A stretch of 64,000 bases of DNA from a bacterium (GTDB taxonomy: Bacteria > UBP14 > UBA6098 > JAFGQG01): positions 1 to 64,000 of the forward strand of contig JAFGQG010000017.1 in NCBI GenBank assembly GCA_016935765.1, in the 5' to 3' direction. The position numbers and the translations under genes were made by a program. Below the pieces are notes generated by a model that was given only the letters and a program-made list of their open reading frames with translations, ran no database searches and was not told the origin of the DNA. Of this stretch, positions 1-8,074 are shown piece by piece; the stretch's first letter is position 1; each line of letters opens with the position of its first letter.

Positions 1-1505
1 ATTAACTCTTCAATATTTATAATATAATAATCCAATTCTTCAGTAATATACCTCTTCTTTAATAACTCTTCTATTGCTTTAATAATCGGATTCTTATCCG
101 ATACCATTTTCATTTTTTCTATTATTTCATTCATTGTGTGTTTTCTCAACCTTAAGTAGAATAGTACATTAGCCATAAGAACGTGTTCTTCTGTAATATA
201 TTTACTTTTCTCTATTTGAGCTAACCTAGCAGCCAATTTTGCTATCCTGGTTATGTTTTGTCTGTTTTCAACAGTGAACTGGGTTTGAATCCTTGCCATT
301 AATACTTTTGCTTTTTTCCTGCTGCTAAAGCCAAAAATTTTAAATAAATCCTTTGCTTTATTCAATTTTGTTCCAACATCAGATATAGCAATAATACCTG
401 TTTTTGCATCAGAAAATATAGCTTCAAAATTAGATTTGGCTTCATTAATTGTCTTTATATCATTATCAAACCAAAGTGTTTCTGTATTTGCACGCCAGTA
501 ATTTCCGATTTTACGGAAACCAAGGTTCATTTTCCCAAGATTCGCAGATGCCACACATAACCACTTGTCAGTAATCCAAAATTTTGCATGTATATCATCA
601 ATAACTGCAAATTCCAGCCCTGCTGCCATCAAGTCAGAAACCATTTTTTCAGCTTTTTCTGGGTTTTGTCTAACAGATCGAGAATTACCTGACATAACTC
701 TTATCGGGATATCAGACATATATGCTTTATTTAGTAATACTTCAACTACTTTATCATCATATAATCTTTCAGTTGAAAGATAGATAAACCTCTCTGCCGT
801 ATTTATTACTTGCTCCCAGAAGAATCTTCCCCTTCCTTCAAATGGTGAAATAAACATTCCTTTCTTCAGCTTAGTCTCTGGGGATACTATAGGAGGATAA
901 TCTTTTATAATAATCCTTCCTACTTCTTTGTAGAATTTTAACACTTCCTGTTTAATTTGGAGAGGTAAACTGTTTAAAAATAAACCCTGAATTAAATCAC
1001 CCCTAGTGCAAAAAAGTGTTTTCAAAAATTCAAATTTAGCCTGAAACTGGTTAATAATTTCATTATCATTATATGCTAAGTAAACTTCTAATTGATTTTC
1101 ATCAGTAAAATTTGCTGAAATAGCTAAAGCTTCTTTGTCAGTAACAATAAATTTCCCGTGCATTGAATACCATTTACTTCCTCCGCCTTCGGTTTGGTCT
1201 CCACTTAAAGATGTTTCTGTTAATTCAGGTACACCCACTTCCCAAAGGCATTGGTAGATTTCTCCTCCTTTATCTACGATTAAATCGTACAATTTCTTAA
1301 CATCCTTACGTTTCGTAACTTCTCTATAACTGTCTTCGGGTAAAGTAATTACCCTAACTTTAACCCCTTCTTCAAGTTTGTTCACTAATAAACGGATGAT
1401 TTGCTCTGAAGTGAATTGGAATGAGACAATATCAATAAAATCCTCTGCCTTGTCAATTGCTTCTAATAGAAACTTTTTATTACGACATATTTCAAATACT
1501 GCCAT
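1..1505 (-). CDS. PLD-fold nuclease with MCM-lid-like C-terminus, partial (runs off left edge)
   Basis: This open frame is uninterrupted from an ATG at 1505 to base 1, so at least 501 residues are present and the C-terminus is missing. Two HxKxxxxD phosphodiesterase motifs are visible: HGKFIVTD near residue 120 and HAKFWITD near residue 300. These are the paired HKD motifs of the phospholipase D superfamily, which includes restriction nucleases of the BfiI and NgoFVII type. After the second motif, a helical stretch (about residues 400-500) that includes ITRIAKLAARLAQ and YITEEHVLMANVLF resembles the lid and winged-helix tail of MCM/AAA+ helicases; that resemblance is by eye only. Four bases separate it from the stop of the upstream DNA methyltransferase, so the two are co-transcribed. 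The likely role is the restriction or DNA-processing partner of that methyltransferase. Sure of the PLD fold, less sure of restriction activity. Confidence 0.8.
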   Translation of the reverse strand, partial: MAVFEICRNKKFLLEAIDKAEDFIDIVSFQFTSEQIIRLLVNKLEEGVKVRVITLPEDSYREVTKRKDVKKLYDLIVDKGGEIYQCLWEVGVPELTETSLSGDQTEGGGSKWYSMHGKFIVTDKEALAISANFTDENQLEVYLAYNDNEIINQFQAKFEFLKTLFCTRGDLIQGLFLNSLPLQIKQEVLKFYKEVGRIIIKDYPPIVSPETKLKKGMFISPFEGRGRFFWEQVINTAERFIYLSTERLYDDKVVEVLLNKAYMSDIPIRVMSGNSRSVRQNPEKAEKMVSDLMAAGLEFAVIDDIHAKFWITDKWLCVASANLGKMNLGFRKIGNYWRANTETLWFDNDIKTINEAKSNFEAIFSDAKTGIIAISDVGTKLNKAKDLFKIFGFSSRKKAKVLMARIQTQFTVENRQNITRIAKLAARLAQIEKSKYITEEHVLMANVLFYLRLRKHTMNEIIEKMKMVSDKNPIIKAIEELLKKRYITEELDYYIINIEEL

Positions 1506-1509
1506 AGGA

Positions 1510-2409
1510 TCATTCAATATCTTCAAATATATTCAATGGAACTGCAAGTTTCCTCTTACTACTTGCAGACCTTTTTATTGAAGGCCAAATGTCATTAATA
1601 TCTGGTGTATATTTATAATATTCACGATATTTGGCGATGTTATCTATAGATCTTTTTGATTCTAGACGTTTTCTTATTAAATGTACATTTGCGGGGTCTA
1701 TTTCAATGCAAACAGAGTTGCGTTCTAACTGATAAGCCACCACAGATGAAACCCCTGTTCCCGCAAAAGGATCAAGAATTAAATCACCAGGTAAAGTTGA
1801 TGTTAGAATAATCCTTAAGAGAAGCGCAATAGGTGACTGCTGTGTATGTACTCTATCACCTTCCTTATTTCTTAATGCTTCATCTCCTGCAAAGTAACCA
1901 GATGTTAATTCTCTTATGTCATCCCATACATCGGAAACATAAATACCATTTTCTCTGGGATATTTGTGATGAGGTGCTTTCGGAGGATCTATTCTTAGCC
2001 TATTGAATACTCTTGGCTTTTTACCTTTCGTTGCATAGACAATGATTTGATAATGCTTTGAGTACCTAATTCGCGAGGGAATAGCAGATGTCATTTTTTT
2101 CCAAATAATCAAGTTCTGAAAGACCCAACCAGTATCTCTTAGTATTCTTAAAACGTTTTCAGCATTTTTTTCTCTTTGCATAAAATATATCGCTCCCCCA
2201 GGTGATGAAATTCTATAGATTTCTGCAATAATTATTCTTAACCAATCCCAATATTTTTCTTCTGGTTGTGAATCGTTAAAGTAATTATAGTTTTTTCCTT
2301 GATTAAATGGAGGATCAACAAATGCAAGATCAATATCACTGATGAAACCATTTCTTAAGTATCTAAGGCAATCGCCATTAAGGAACTTGTATTTGTTTTC
2401 TATAGCCAT
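1510..2409 (-). CDS. Site-specific DNA methyltransferase (N6-adenine/N4-cytosine, beta class)
   Basis: A 299-residue SAM-dependent DNA methyltransferase of the N6_N4_Mtase family. The catalytic motif IV, FVDPPFNQGKNY, lies near residue 30. The SAM-binding motif I, DPFAGTGVSS, lies near residue 215, preceded by HTQQSPIALLLRIILTST. The order catalytic motif first and SAM motif second places it in the beta class. DPPF is compatible with either amino-adenine or N4-cytosine methylation, so the base is not decided here. Its stop is 4 nt from the start of the PLD nuclease gene, which suggests a two-gene restriction-modification unit. The Shine-Dalgarno signal is weak and the upstream region is very AT-rich. 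There is no obvious specificity subunit, so it probably recognises its site alone. Confidence 0.9.
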   Translation of the reverse strand: MAIENKYKFLNGDCLRYLRNGFISDIDLAFVDPPFNQGKNYNYFNDSQPEEKYWDWLRIIIAEIYRISSPGGAIYFMQREKNAENVLRILRDTGWVFQNLIIWKKMTSAIPSRIRYSKHYQIIVYATKGKKPRVFNRLRIDPPKAPHHKYPRENGIYVSDVWDDIRELTSGYFAGDEALRNKEGDRVHTQQSPIALLLRIILTSTLPGDLILDPFAGTGVSSVVAYQLERNSVCIEIDPANVHLIRKRLESKRSIDNIAKYREYYKYTPDINDIWPSIKRSASSKRKLAVPLNIFEDIE

Positions 2410-2564
2410 GTGAAAATACCAGATGGAAAATTAATAATTTATAAAAATAAAATAACCCTAATATTTATAAAAACAAGTACTTTTTAAAAATGTTTATACA
2501 AAATTTTATGAGTAAACTAACTTAAAAAAGAAAACTACATTTTTAATTCTATACTTTCTCGTTT

Positions 2565-2987
2565 TTAAACCTTATCCGCAAAAGGATTGGGTTCATATAT
2601 GACCGTGGCAACAATATCTAGCTCTGAATTTAGAATATTATTCAGGATTTCCCTGAAGCTCTTGGAATACAATTCCATCTTGCCTATCTCATCGATTATG
2701 ATAACTTTCTTCTCCTTCAAGCCCCTTCGGAGTTCTTTAACTCCGATAGATTCCAGGTCTTCGATATTTACCCCGTACTTACTGACTTTATATTGGGCTT
2801 TTATATCTATATGCGCTAATACACCTTCTCTTCCTGACAGTGTCCTGATTTTGAAACCGACCCTTCTGCCTTTTACCCTTATCTCCCCGGTGTAGAAACC
2901 GACCGCGCCGTCACCAAGTCTCTCTGCAATCTTCTTGATTACGGTTGTTTTTCCGCTTCCCGGCAAACCTGTGAGTAGGATTTTCAT
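2565..2987 (-). CDS. THEP1-family nucleoside-triphosphatase, C-terminally truncated
   Basis: The first 140 residues match the THEP1 NTPase family: Walker A GLPGSGKTT at residues 7-15 and Walker B VIIIDEIGKMEL with Asp99-Glu100. The protein hydrolyses NTPs in vitro in other organisms; its cell role is unsettled. Family members are usually about 170-190 residues and continue well past the NPFADK segment. Here the frame stops at TAA directly after PNPFADKV. Reading through that stop gives nine more codons (KRESIELKM) that look like the expected next segment, then a TAG. This suggests recent loss of the C-terminal strand and helix. The P-loop core is intact, so the protein may still fold, but it could be an early pseudogene. 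Confidence 0.75.
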   Translation of the reverse strand: MKILLTGLPGSGKTTVIKKIAERLGDGAVGFYTGEIRVKGRRVGFKIRTLSGREGVLAHIDIKAQYKVSKYGVNIEDLESIGVKELRRGLKEKKVIIIDEIGKMELYSKSFREILNNILNSELDIVATVIYEPNPFADKV

Positions 2988-3191
2988 TTTGATGGTTATC
3001 CTTAATTTTAATCTACATTATCTTTCTTTGGGCAGGGGTTCAAAATTTTGAACCCATACATTTGTCTGCGATAATCCGCGCGATTCGCGTTATCCGCGGC
3101 TTTTGTCTTTTCTGTCTGTCTTTCTTCATTCATGTATTCGCGGTATTTCCTGTTTTTTGTTTTCCTTTCACTTCTTAAATCTTCAATTTTA

Positions 3192-3227
3192 ACCACCGTA
3201 GTCCCGAAAACTCGGGACGAAGGTGGT
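3192..3227. repeat. 36-nt interrupted palindrome (stable hairpin)
   Basis: The outer arms ACCACC (3192-3197) and GGTGGT (3222-3227) and the inner arms GTCCCGA (3201-3207) and TCGGGAC (3212-3218) pair perfectly. They are separated by a symmetric 3x3 internal loop and capped by a 4-nt loop. There is no T-tract on either side, so it is not a classical terminator. It lies between dinG and the THEP1 gene, both on the minus strand, in a stretch with no convincing gene (2988-3259). It may be a REP-like dispersed palindrome or an mRNA-end stabiliser. Confidence 0.7.
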
Positions 3228-3259
3228 CGTTGATCGATATTCGTTATTCAACCCACCCC

Positions 3260-6109
3260 CTACTCTTCTCCCCCCAATTGCTCATTAACAGCACCCACAA
3301 GCTCTTCGAGCGAACGAACGGCATACGCCTGCGTGGGCAAGGAATCCAAAAACGCGAGACCGTACCGCTTCTGTATCACTCGCTTGTCTAAGATGACCAG
3401 CACTCCGAGATCGGTTTCCGTTCGTATCAGCCTTCCTATCCCCTGCCGGAATTTTATCACCGCTTCCGGTACGATGTACCGTGTGAACGGATCCTCACCC
3501 TTTTCCTTGAGCCAATCGCTGTATGCCATCACGTAGGGTTCAGTGGGAACCGAGAATGGTAGTTTCAGGAGCACAAGAACCTGTAGCGCGGCGCCTGGGA
3601 TGTCAACTCCCTCCCAGAAACTTTCAGTCCCAAGTAGTATGGAGCCTTTATTCTCTTTGAACTGCGCGGTTATTTTCGAGCGGGAGCCCGAGATCCCCTG
3701 CCCCAAGACGAGAGTTCCATGCCTCTCGAGGCTGTTGCGCAACAGAACATAGAGCTCGTTTAGCATGGAGTACGAGGTCGATAGCACCAGAATACCACCC
3801 TTGTTGTTCGATATGTTCTCAATTATCGACGATGCCGAGCCGGTGAATTGCCGAGAATTCGGCAACGGCTGAAACTGGGGAACGCAAACCTTCAACTGCT
3901 CATCGTAGTTGAATTGATAGCCCAGCCTGACCTCCTTAACCCTCTCCGGCGGGTGAAAATTCAGCCCGATCCTGTCTATGATATAATCGAATTCCCCCGC
4001 GACCGTAAGAGTTGCCGACGTGAAAATTATCGAATTCATCTTCTCGATGAACTCGTGGTATATCAATTCGCCCACGTTCAGTGGAGCCCAGCACAATTTA
4101 ACATCGTTGCCCTCTGGCTTCGACGGAGCTTCGACCCAGAATACCGAATTAATATCATCGGGAGCTAACAGTAGGTCAAAAAGCGCGATTATCTCGTTCA
4201 ATTTAAGCATTTCCCCTTCAGCCTCTCTAAGTTGCATCTGGACAAGCTCATCGCCCTCGTTATGAAAAAAAGCCAGGAATTCAGATAAATGGTCCGAAGT
4301 CTTCTGCAACTGCTTGGAAAAGCTGCTCCCTTCCGGCAAAATAAACTCGTTAAAGATGTCGCTCGAGTCGGTATATCGCGTTTTCAGGGGATAAGGTTGA
4401 CTCCGCCAGTGGAATTTGTTTTCGTATTCTTCAGTAAGAGCGTTAAAAAAGGTTTCAGATATTCTCGACAGTTTCTGGATCATTCCGAGGAGTTTATCGT
4501 ATTGTGTTTTCGCCTTCTCCGGAAGGTTGCTCCTCGTGAAGATAATGTACCTGTTCACCAGTGATGGAATAACGCCATCGATCACGGGTTTGTGGGTTGC
4601 GAGCTCAGATAGGATCGCCCTTATATCCCAGATAGTGATGCTTGCTCCCATGAAGTCTATGGCAGTTTTATCGAGGTTATGCGCCTCGTCAAGGACGACA
4701 TATCCGTACTCTCCGAGCAGTCCGCCCGTATTTTGCAGGTCGGAGAGAAGCAGTGAGTGATTGATGACGGAGATCTGTGAATCCCTCTGCTCCCTTCTTA
4801 TCCTGTTAATGAAGCACTTGCTGAAGAACTGGCACTTTTTCCCGAGGCATTTAAAGCCATCCCCTCGAACCTTCTCCCAGAGAGATGCGTACCTTTTCCT
4901 GGAAAAGGAGGTATTTTCAACGATATCCCCCGATCTCGTTAAAGCCGCCCAGATCACCAGGTAGAGCAATCCTTCCCTATCCCAGTGGGAAAGCTGGAGT
5001 GGGCTTTTCAGGTAGTTGCTCAATCGCCTCAAACACAGGTAATTCGCCATGCCCTTCAGGAGGGCAGCCTTGAACTTAAACGGTAAAGCTTTCGCTACAG
5101 TAGGGATATCTTTGAAAAAAAGCTGCTCCTGTAAATTCTTCGTGTTCGTTGAGATGATGACCTTCGTTTTGTTCGAGATCGCCCAGTATATTGCCGGGAT
5201 TATATACGCGAACGATTTTCCCGTGCCGGTACCCGCTTCGATCAGGAGTGAACGGTCCGATTGAAGCGCGTCGGCTACCTCTTTCACCATTCGCTGCTGG
5301 ATCTCTCTCTCCTTGAATTGGGGAACCACCGAGGATATTCGGGAACCGCTCCTTAACTCACCGACCATCGTATCAATATCGAAATCAAGCTTGGCTTCCT
5401 CATGTTTTCCAACAATGTTATCGAAGTTCACCAGGTAATCAGGATTTGTTGGAACCGGGGATGTCATTCCTTTTTCAGAGGAAGTCAGTATAAACCCCAG
5501 AAATTCATTTAATCGCGGCTGATTGAAGCCTGACGACAGGAAGAAAAGGTTTTCTATCAGTGAAGAGTCAAGTGTTAATCCGAATTTCCAGAGCTTCAAA
5601 AATATTTCACCGCTAAGAATCGCGTCATCGACTGCGCGATGGAGAGTATCATAGTCGATATTGAAGAACGAAGCGACAGTTTCCAGGTTATGACTGATTA
5701 GTTGGGGCAGCAGTATTCTTGAGAGAGTGACCGTATCGAAGGGCTGTTTTTTAATTTGCGGCATACTAAGCAATGGGAGCTTAGCATTAATAAAACCAAG
5801 GTCAAAGTCCGGATTATGTCCTACAATAGGAGAATCCCCCATGAATTCCATAAACTCGGGCAGCGCTTCCTCCAGTTTCGGGGCTGTCTTTAAGTCCTCG
5901 TCATTGATCCCGGTCAGCTTGACTATAAACAGGGGTAATTTATGCTTTGTATGAACCAGGGAGCTGAATTTTCCAGTGATAATCCCATTTTCGAACCTGA
6001 CAGCTCCAAGTTCAATGATGCTTTCTCTGTCGGGGTCCAGCCCCGTAGTCTCGATATCGATCGCAACAAAATCTGTAAGAGGGAAGCTTTTGTATTCTTT
6101 GTTTGGCAT
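3260..6109 (-). CDS. dinG: DinG-type DNA helicase with N-terminal DEDDh exonuclease domain
   Basis: 949 residues combining a DnaQ-like 3'-5' exonuclease and a superfamily 2 XPD/DinG helicase, the layout of Firmicutes DinG rather than the shorter E. coli protein. The exonuclease residues are visible: DIETTG (Asp18, Glu20), HNPDFDLGF (Asp101) and HRAVDDA (His157, Asp161). The helicase part has Walker A AGTGTGKS (292-299), DEAH at 474-477 and a C-terminal motif VI GIGRLIRTETDLG. Four cysteines (359, 421, 426, 432) sit between motifs I and II where the DinG/XPD 4Fe-4S cluster is bound. All key residues of both domains appear intact. It is expected to act on damaged or structured DNA in the cytoplasm. 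It is divergent from rsmI and shares its upstream region. Confidence 0.95.
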   Translation of the reverse strand: MPNKEYKSFPLTDFVAIDIETTGLDPDRESIIELGAVRFENGIITGKFSSLVHTKHKLPLFIVKLTGINDEDLKTAPKLEEALPEFMEFMGDSPIVGHNPDFDLGFINAKLPLLSMPQIKKQPFDTVTLSRILLPQLISHNLETVASFFNIDYDTLHRAVDDAILSGEIFLKLWKFGLTLDSSLIENLFFLSSGFNQPRLNEFLGFILTSSEKGMTSPVPTNPDYLVNFDNIVGKHEEAKLDFDIDTMVGELRSGSRISSVVPQFKEREIQQRMVKEVADALQSDRSLLIEAGTGTGKSFAYIIPAIYWAISNKTKVIISTNTKNLQEQLFFKDIPTVAKALPFKFKAALLKGMANYLCLRRLSNYLKSPLQLSHWDREGLLYLVIWAALTRSGDIVENTSFSRKRYASLWEKVRGDGFKCLGKKCQFFSKCFINRIRREQRDSQISVINHSLLLSDLQNTGGLLGEYGYVVLDEAHNLDKTAIDFMGASITIWDIRAILSELATHKPVIDGVIPSLVNRYIIFTRSNLPEKAKTQYDKLLGMIQKLSRISETFFNALTEEYENKFHWRSQPYPLKTRYTDSSDIFNEFILPEGSSFSKQLQKTSDHLSEFLAFFHNEGDELVQMQLREAEGEMLKLNEIIALFDLLLAPDDINSVFWVEAPSKPEGNDVKLCWAPLNVGELIYHEFIEKMNSIIFTSATLTVAGEFDYIIDRIGLNFHPPERVKEVRLGYQFNYDEQLKVCVPQFQPLPNSRQFTGSASSIIENISNNKGGILVLSTSYSMLNELYVLLRNSLERHGTLVLGQGISGSRSKITAQFKENKGSILLGTESFWEGVDIPGAALQVLVLLKLPFSVPTEPYVMAYSDWLKEKGEDPFTRYIVPEAVIKFRQGIGRLIRTETDLGVLVILDKRVIQKRYGLAFLDSLPTQAYAVRSLEELVGAVNEQLGGEE

Positions 6110-6212
6110 TGAATGCTAATTGGTGTAAATGTTTTTTATCAAGGTATTAAGTTAAATAAAATTTGACAAACTGCAAGAAAATCTTTCATTGACAAAATTT
6201 CAAAATCTTTCA

Positions 6213-6243
6213 TTGACAAAAACGAAAAATCATTTACTATAAT
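6213..6243 (+). promoter_or_regulatory. Candidate sigma-70 promoter for rsmI
   Basis: TTGACA at 6213-6218 and TATAAT at 6238-6243 are both consensus hexamers, with a long 19-nt spacer. The predicted start near 6250 leaves a leader of about 70 nt before rsmI. The -35 lies in the second direct repeat copy. Confidence 0.5.
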
Positions 6244-6266
6244 TTTCTGACAAGGTTTTTTGTCAA
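6236..6266 (-). promoter_or_regulatory. Candidate divergent promoter for dinG
   Basis: On the minus strand TTGACA (6266-6261) and TATAGT (6241-6236) are also 19 nt apart. The -10 element overlaps the plus-strand -10, so the two promoters form a nearly symmetric face-to-face pair. The leader to dinG would be about 120 nt. Confidence 0.45.
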
Positions 6267-6320
6267 TGAAAATTTAGATAGTACTGTTACTAATGTGGTA
6301 GGATAATTGATGGTATTACC

Positions 6321-7019
6321 ATGAAGAGTGTCAAAACAGGTGAGTTGTATATAATAGGGACGCCTATCGGAAACCTTGAAGATATGACGATAAGGGCTAT
6401 AAAAACTCTTCGCGCAGTGGATGTAGTGTTTGCGGAGGATACAAGGAAAGCGCATATATTGTTTCAAAGATATAATATAAGGAAGAGGACATATAGTTTG
6501 CATTCACACAACGAAAAGGAACGTTTGAATTTTGTATTCAAGCTGTTAGAGGAGGAGGGTAAAAGCGTTGGAGTGATCAGCGAATCCGGAATGCCGGCAA
6601 TATCCGATCCGGGCTATCTCCTTATAAGAGAAGCGATTAGCAGGGGGATAAATCCCTTGATAATCCCCGGTCCAACCGCGTTTGTGTCTGCTTTACTCCT
6701 CTCAGGTTTGAAAATAGACAACTTTCTCTTCATTGGTTTTCCGCCTTCATCACCCAAAAAAAGGCGCAGATTATTAAGAAATTTAGTGGGGGAAGAACAC
6801 ACAATGGTGTTCTATGTTTCGCCACATCGATTGACCAAATTTCTAAATGATGTTATGTCAATTTTAGGGGATAGGGACGTCGCAATCACGCGTGAATTGA
6901 CGAAAAAGTACGAAGAAGCCGTACGTGGAAAGGTTTCTGAATTGCTGGACTATTATAGTAGAAATGACGTTCGCGGCGAATTTTCTGTGGTTGTAAGTGG
7001 CGGTGAAAAAGGGAATTAG
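6321..7019 (+). CDS. rsmI: 16S rRNA (cytidine-1402 2'-O) methyltransferase RsmI
   Basis: 232 residues of the tetrapyrrole-methylase fold. The family signatures are present in order: GELYIIGTPIGNLEDMT near the start, VVFAEDTRKA, the YSLHSHNE stretch, SESGMPAISDPG (usually SDAGTPAISDPG), IPGPTAFVSALLLSG, and TRELTKKYEEAVRG near the C-terminus. It 2'-O-methylates C1402 in the decoding centre of 16S rRNA. It is somewhat shorter than E. coli RsmI (286) because it ends after the second domain, which is common. The ATG at 6321 is the only start ahead of the conserved N-terminus. Transcription is probably from the promoter at 6213-6243. Confidence 0.95.
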   Translation: MKSVKTGELYIIGTPIGNLEDMTIRAIKTLRAVDVVFAEDTRKAHILFQRYNIRKRTYSLHSHNEKERLNFVFKLLEEEGKSVGVISESGMPAISDPGYLLIREAISRGINPLIIPGPTAFVSALLLSGLKIDNFLFIGFPPSSPKKRRRLLRNLVGEEHTMVFYVSPHRLTKFLNDVMSILGDRDVAITRELTKKYEEAVRGKVSELLDYYSRNDVRGEFSVVVSGGEKGN

Positions 7020-7040
7020 AAAGTTTTATTAAAAAAACAC

Positions 7041-7068
7041 TTGACAAGTATAGAATAAGTCTTATATT
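7041..7068 (+). promoter_or_regulatory. Candidate sigma-70 promoter
   Basis: TTGACA (7041-7046), a 16-nt spacer and TATATT (7063-7068), 45 nt before the ATG of the small ORF at 7113. It could drive the small ORF, the HTH protein and the DUF362 gene together. Confidence 0.5.
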
Positions 7069-7112
7069 AGTAAGTAACTTAAATTGTGTAAAGCAATTTT
7101 TTGGAGAAAAAA

Positions 7113-7310
7113 ATGAAGGAAAAAAAGCCCCCAAAATCGGTTGTGAAAACAGTGGTCCATCTCACTAATTTCGCCTCTCAGTTACGGGGTAGTGATCCAG
7201 TTTTTAATAGTAATTTTCAATTAGAGAGAGCATGCACGAAGAGAGGAATTGCATCCAGCTTTAACAGTGGAACAAACTCCCTTGTTTCTTCCTGCCTCTC
7301 CTTAACATAA
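7113..7310 (+). CDS. Small hypothetical protein
   Basis: A 65-codon frame beginning MKEKKPPKSVVKTVVHL. I recognise no family. It is listed because it has a good context: a candidate promoter at 7041-7068 and GGAG (7103-7106) six bases before the ATG at 7113. A TTG at 7101 in the same frame is a poorer start. The N-terminus is lysine-rich, the rest is serine- and asparagine-rich, and there is no membrane segment or motif. The next gene starts 43 nt downstream on the same strand. It may be a real small protein, or simply the leader of the following genes. Confidence 0.3.
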   Translation: MKEKKPPKSVVKTVVHLTNFASQLRGSDPVFNSNFQLERACTKRGIASSFNSGTNSLVSSCLSLT

Positions 7311-7353
7311 AGAAAAGCTAACAGCTAACTAATTAAAAAGTGAGGTGAATCCG

Positions 7354-8070
7354 ATGACTCCTGAACAAAAGAAAGAGAGATTCGAACAGAAGTACAAGGA
7401 CAAAGGGGGATTCGCCAAGTTTAAGCAGATGATTAATAACCTAAAGACCCTGGAGGAAATTGGAGAACACTTCGGTTTTTCCAGGCAGAACGCAGCCGGC
7501 TTATTCTATTCCTTCTTCGGTAGAGCTTATGGTCACGTACAGGAAAAACGCAGAGTCAGAAAACACGAGAAGACCCTGAAAAAGTACACCGACATCGATA
7601 AGAGAATCAAGGACTACCGGGATGACGGCAAGAAGAGAAGCTGGAAGAAGATGTTCTATACGAAAAAGGTTATTAATGCCGCAAAGAGAGAGGGATTGAA
7701 AGTGGATGTGGAGCCTCTTCTGTCAGGGAGGCTGAAAGTATTCATTAACGGATATTACGTAAATATCGCAGGAACGGATACTCAAACGATATACCACATT
7801 CCAAAGAAGAGAAAACCGAGTGTTTACTACCGATTCGCTATACCGGAAGGTCACTACGATTTCTCTATTTTCGTGCTTAACCTGAAGGGAGATAAATTTA
7901 CATATTATATCATACCCTACGACATGATTAAGCATTTGACGTTGATTACTCTAAAAGATAGATATATTCCATACAGGAAGAAGGCTGAGGGTAGGGGAGC
8001 TTTACCCAGCAAGTACGCGCCTTTCAGAAATGCATGGAATTTACTGAAAACGCCGAAGACTACCAGATAA
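7354..8070 (+). CDS. Basic HTH-containing protein of unknown function
   Basis: 238 residues from the ATG at 7354, chosen because GAGGTG lies six bases upstream (a GTG at 7345 is part of that ribosome site). Residues about 25-50, including LEEIGEHFGFSRQNAAG, form a convincing helix-turn-helix. The middle is highly basic (KKYTDIDKRIKDYRDDGKKR). The C-terminal half alternates strands and helices, with hydrophobic strands around DFSIFVLNLKGDKFTYYIIP. That pattern (acidic residue, strand, YYIIP) is reminiscent of PD-(D/E)XK nuclease cores paired with HTH domains, but a complete catalytic set cannot be assigned by eye. It is followed after 4 nt by the DUF362 gene. Confidence 0.7.
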   Translation: MTPEQKKERFEQKYKDKGGFAKFKQMINNLKTLEEIGEHFGFSRQNAAGLFYSFFGRAYGHVQEKRRVRKHEKTLKKYTDIDKRIKDYRDDGKKRSWKKMFYTKKVINAAKREGLKVDVEPLLSGRLKVFINGYYVNIAGTDTQTIYHIPKKRKPSVYYRFAIPEGHYDFSIFVLNLKGDKFTYYIIPYDMIKHLTLITLKDRYIPYRKKAEGRGALPSKYAPFRNAWNLLKTPKTTR

Positions 8071-8074
8071 GCAA

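Larger units (their letters stand above)
6178..6271. repeat. Two direct and one inverted copy of a 14-20-nt element around the dinG/rsmI promoters
   Basis: A 20-nt sequence, AAAATCTTTCATTGACAAAA, occurs perfectly at 6178-6197 and 6202-6221, a 24-nt period. Its 14-nt core, TTTCATTGACAAAA, occurs inverted at 6258-6271. Each copy contains a TTGACA box. The arrangement could be a shared operator for dinG and rsmI, or it could multiply the -35 elements. It is too short and irregular to be a CRISPR. Confidence 0.75.

Noticed and set aside
3008-3196. A 62-codon minus-strand frame rich in Lys, Arg and Asn next to the 36-nt palindrome
   Set aside because: The sequence (RSERKTKNRKYREYMNEERQ) looks like translated intergenic repeat of a kind seen near many unrelated genes, and its start falls in the palindrome arm. 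I treat 2988-3259 as non-coding.
6178-6221. Two perfect 20-nt repeats as a possible CRISPR
   Set aside because: The spacer is only 4 nt, there are just two direct copies, the sequence contains promoter boxes and no cas gene is nearby.
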